From: Polyangium jinanense
Lineage (GTDB): Bacteria; Myxococcota; Polyangia; Polyangiales; Polyangiaceae
Direction: 5' to 3'
Length of the DNA: 45,208 bases
Assembly: GCF_028435365.1 (NCBI RefSeq)
Contig: NZ_JAGTJJ010000078.1
Span: 1 to 45,208 of the forward strand
Part shown: piece by piece, positions 42,519-45,208 of the stretch
How positions within the stretch are numbered: position 1 is the first letter of the stretch
Layout of the letters: every line of letters begins with the position of its first letter
Translations under genes and position numbers: made by a program
Notes under the pieces: generated by a model
Databases searched by the model: none
What the model was told of the DNA's origin: nothing
The model's input: only the letters and a program-made list of their open reading frames with translations

Positions 42519-44582
42519 ATGCACATCGGAAAAACATACATCTATACGATCACCTCGCTGCTCATGCTCGGCTGTGGCCCCGTGGAGGGGACGGATGGAG
42601 GCGGCGACGACGGCGAGGTCGGAGCCGCGGTCCAGGCTATGAACCTCCAGGATTACAACGGGTACTGGTTCGAGGCCCCGGCGAACAACACCATCCCCGT
42701 GTGCTGGAGGAACCCGAGCAGCGAGTTCGCGACCGAGAAGCAGATCATCCGGGAGGCGGTCGAGGCGAGCTGGCAAGCCATGTCGGCCCTCGAATTCACC
42801 GGCTGGAACACGTGCCCCGCCACGGGCAACTACCTGTCGGTCGAGCTCTTCGACGAGCCGACGCTCGATAAGTGGATGGCGGGCCGCGTGGAGCCGGCAG
42901 AATATGGGCTCGCATCGCTGCACAACGTGGCGACGGAGACCCATCCGAGCGTCAGGCTGACATATAACCTGACAGGCGCGGTTCCGACCCCCAACCAGCA
43001 GATCCGAAACCTGGCCGTCCACGAGTTCGGGCATGCGCTCGGGTTCCATCACGAAGAAGACCGGGAGGACGCCGGCGAGTGTCACAAGGTGCCCACAATA
43101 GACGCTACTTGGCGCGTTGAAAACCTGGACCTCACCGAGCTCGATCCCTGGGGCCTCATGACGCACAGATCCTGCCGCGGCGGCAATGACAGCGGCACGC
43201 GTCCGTCTGGCATGGAGCACCTCGCGAACCAGGTCATTCACGGCTCCCCGAGCCAGTGGACGCACTTGACGCGCAACTACTGTATCAGCGCCGGCGAGAC
43301 CCTGTACATCGGCGACTTCAACGGCGACGGCCTCGACGACCTCTTGTGCAATCAGTCGGGCGACGGCGAGATGCTCATCGACTACGCCGACATATGGGGT
43401 AAGTTCTGGGGCTCCGAATGGAATTTGGTGGGACGGAACTTCTGCCTGGCGGGGAGCGAAAAGCTCTACGTCGGCGACTTCAACGGCGACCTCCACGACG
43501 ACCTGCTCTGCAACCAGTCCGATGATGGCGACATGTTCATCGACCTCGCCGACGCGGAGGGCCAGTTCGAGGGCTCCGACTGGCCGCTCGGGGGACGGAA
43601 CTTCTGCGCGTCGGCGGGCGATAAGCTCTACGTCGGCAAGTTCAACAGCGACAACCGCGCCGACCTGCTCTGCAACAAGTCGAACGGCGACATGATCGTC
43701 GACTATGCCGACACGAGCGGGCGTTTCTTGAGCGACGGGAACGAATGGACGGATACCGCTCGCAATTTCTGCGTGTCAGCGAGCGAGAAGCTCTACGTCG
43801 GCGATTTCAACGGCGACGGCCGCGACGACCTGCTCTGCAATCAGTCCGACGGCGAGATGCTCATCGACTTCGCCGACACGGCCGGCAAGTTCGAGGGCTC
43901 GAACTGGGTCCAGGTCCGCAACTTCTGCCACAACGGCGGCCAGCTCCATGTCGCGGACTTCAACGGCGATCAGCGCCAGGATCTCGCCTGTTTCGACCCG
44001 TCCGACGGCTGGATTCGCTTCGAGCTCGCCGACAAGAACGGGCGCTTCGACGAGATGGACATGGGCCCGACCCCCGCGCCGCAGGCCGACGCGCGCGGTC
44101 CCCTCGCGGGCTGGTGCAAGAACGCGACGCTCCTCGTGGGGCAGTTCAACAACGTCAGCGTCGGGCGTGTCCATCTGCCTGGTCGCGCCGATCTCCTGTG
44201 CCAGAAGTCGACCGGCTCGATGTCCCTCCAGTACGACTTCTCCATGCCGGCGCTCTCCGAGACCGGCGTGTCGGTCGGCTCGGGCGGCTGGGTGCACTAC
44301 GGTCCCTTCACGATCGCGATCGGCGGCGAGCTGAACGCGTTCCTCACGCGTCCGATCCCCGTGGGCGGGCTCCCGGCCGGCGACGCGGACCTGTACGTGA
44401 GGAAGGACGTGCAGCCGACCCTGAGCTCCTACGATTGCCGAAGCAACGGCACGACGTCGTTCGAGCGCTGCAGCCTGACGGATGCCGGCACCTATTACGT
44501 CTCGATCTACGGCGCGAGCGCCACGACCGGGCTCGGCGCGCAGGTGTTCCTCGAGTCCCTTGGGATCTTCACCAATCCGTGA
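42519..44582 (+). CDS. Metzincin metalloprotease lipoprotein with VCBS/FG-GAP repeats
   Basis: 687 residues. MHIGKTYIYTITSLLMLGC is a lipoprotein signal (lipobox L-M-L-G-C, Cys19). The protease domain (about 45-245) has the zinc motif HEFGHALGFHHE at 168-179 and a Met-turn, G-L-M-T-H-R at 212-217, so metzincin clan. Next come five to six repeats of about 55-60 residues with the calcium-binding core G-D-F-N-G-D-G-x-D-D-L-L-C-N (about 255-560), typical of VCBS/FG-GAP propellers. The last 100 residues (GGWVHYGPFTIAIGGELNAF...GTYYVSIYGAS) look like a pre-peptidase C-terminal domain. Start at 42519 with GGAGAG; upstream ATGs at 42504 and 42507 are possible. Likely a surface-anchored predatory or developmental protease. 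Confidence 0.88.
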   Translation: MHIGKTYIYTITSLLMLGCGPVEGTDGGGDDGEVGAAVQAMNLQDYNGYWFEAPANNTIPVCWRNPSSEFATEKQIIREAVEASWQAMSALEFTGWNTCPATGNYLSVELFDEPTLDKWMAGRVEPAEYGLASLHNVATETHPSVRLTYNLTGAVPTPNQQIRNLAVHEFGHALGFHHEEDREDAGECHKVPTIDATWRVENLDLTELDPWGLMTHRSCRGGNDSGTRPSGMEHLANQVIHGSPSQWTHLTRNYCISAGETLYIGDFNGDGLDDLLCNQSGDGEMLIDYADIWGKFWGSEWNLVGRNFCLAGSEKLYVGDFNGDLHDDLLCNQSDDGDMFIDLADAEGQFEGSDWPLGGRNFCASAGDKLYVGKFNSDNRADLLCNKSNGDMIVDYADTSGRFLSDGNEWTDTARNFCVSASEKLYVGDFNGDGRDDLLCNQSDGEMLIDFADTAGKFEGSNWVQVRNFCHNGGQLHVADFNGDQRQDLACFDPSDGWIRFELADKNGRFDEMDMGPTPAPQADARGPLAGWCKNATLLVGQFNNVSVGRVHLPGRADLLCQKSTGSMSLQYDFSMPALSETGVSVGSGGWVHYGPFTIAIGGELNAFLTRPIPVGGLPAGDADLYVRKDVQPTLSSYDCRSNGTTSFERCSLTDAGTYYVSIYGASATTGLGAQVFLESLGIFTNP

Positions 44583-44596
44583 CGCGGCCGCTGCCT

Positions 44597-44640
44597 GGGC
44601 CGTTCGCCAGGAATGCCACCGCATTCTGGCGAACGGCCCT
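44597..44640 (+). terminator. Hairpin after the metalloprotease gene
   Basis: GGGCCGTTCGCCAGGAATGC pairs with GCATTCTGGCGAACGGCCC across a 4-nt loop with a single-base bulge, 15 bp after the stop codon. No long T-run follows, but the stem is very stable. Confidence 0.65.
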
Positions 44641-44658
44641 CGTACGATTCTGCCATTC

Positions 44659-45054
44659 TCACCGATCGTACCCGCGACCTGACGCGTGACGAGCTCGAGC
44701 TACGGGCCTAGCCCTTCGCCCTCGCCGTGCTCCTCGAGGACGTCGATGTATTCGCCGACCTTGTTTCCTGCATGGGAGAGATGGGCGCACCGGGGAGGCG
44801 GGAGCGTCAACGACCGGGCATGACAGGTGCGCGGCTCTCGGCGTTCGTCCTTCACCGGCTGGGGCGGCGGCCTTGGCCGTCAAGACCTGCCAGCTCTGGG
44901 TCATCACGGTCGCGCTCCCCGACAGGGCCCACGGGGCCATCTTCGGGTGCCCGGGGAGCCGCACACAGACGCGGATCTCCGCGCGGACGAGAGACGGCAC
45001 ACACAGGACGAGAAGGACTGCGAGGAGGACGAGGGCCCCAGGGCGACGACGCAT
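44659..45054 (-). pseudogene. Broken N-terminal cassette of the polymorphic toxin
   Basis: Starts MRRRPGALVLLAVLLVLCVP, a signal peptide. For about 60 residues it matches the toxin at 9842 almost exactly: AEIRVCVRLPGHPK, W-A-L-S-G-S-A-T-V-M-T-Q-S-W-Q-V. The DNA is nearly identical between 44877-45013 (minus strand) and 9886-10024. The match ends abruptly after the T-A-K codons; what follows is Arg/Ala/Pro-rich out-of-family sequence with no toxin domain and no immunity gene. It is inverted relative to the intact toxin. It is either a degraded copy or an orphan delivery cassette awaiting a new C-terminus. The window edge limits what can be said. Confidence 0.75.
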
Positions 45055-45208
45055 GCGAGCCTGGTCACCGAAGGCAGGCGGGCGGGGCAACTTTCCACCC
45101 AAACTGCACGCCGACCCGTCTGGCGCCGATCCTGAAAGGCTGAACCGCCCGCCGACCCTTCCTTGCCGAAAAAACGGTTCCGTTTTTTGTCGCCCGACCC
45201 TTCCTTTA

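Overview
The window is a high-GC chromosomal segment, most likely from a myxobacterium of the Polyangiaceae (Polyangium/Sorangium type). The evidence is G/C-rich third codon positions throughout, a proline-rich PEGA-domain protein, many lipoproteins, several large orphan sensor kinases without partner regulators, a double-CXXCG immunity protein of the kind described in myxobacterial Sit systems, and repeat-rich intergenic spaces. The genus is an inference; no rRNA or tRNA gene is visible.

Layout. 0-6 kb: two leftward genes, a membrane-anchored PEGA protein and an exported 892-residue protein with a phosphodiester-glycosidase-like (NAGPA) domain. 5.5-9.8 kb: repeat-rich DNA around a four-helix-bundle protein, an ECF sigma factor, a lipoprotein form of protein-L-isoaspartate methyltransferase and an unknown protein. 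9.8-12.7 kb: a probable secreted polymorphic toxin with its immunity gene and an AAC(6')-like acetyltransferase. 12.7-17 kb: a methyltransferase, a STAS-like protein, two membrane proteins, an archaemetzincin-type protease, a YCII lipoprotein and a probable outer-membrane protein. 17-20 kb: a leftward operon sdaA-thiM-DUF3750 lipoprotein.

20.4-29.5 kb is a signalling block: a 1294-residue hybrid kinase, a LytS-type kinase and a four-PAS membrane kinase. 29.9-33.8 kb holds a MopE-like lipoprotein divergent from a five-heme cytochrome c lipoprotein, then a secreted DM9/DUF3421 protein. 33.8-34.8 kb is a gene-free kilobase packed with repeats. 34.8-41.3 kb: a PAS-GAF kinase, two divergent polytopic GT-C-like membrane proteins and two small lipoproteins. 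41.4-45.2 kb: a secreted cyanovirin-N-type lectin, a metzincin lipoprotein with VCBS repeats, and at the right edge an inverted broken copy of the toxin's N-terminal cassette.

The least explained content is in the repeats. Two dispersed hairpin-rich element families each occur twice, one of them with stems that change while pairing is kept. Two minisatellites share a 43-bp period. A compound GGAGGC/alternating GCGTGC element brackets the four-helix-bundle and sigma-factor genes as an inverted pair. The duplicated toxin N-terminus suggests a recombining family of secreted toxins with interchangeable C-termini.
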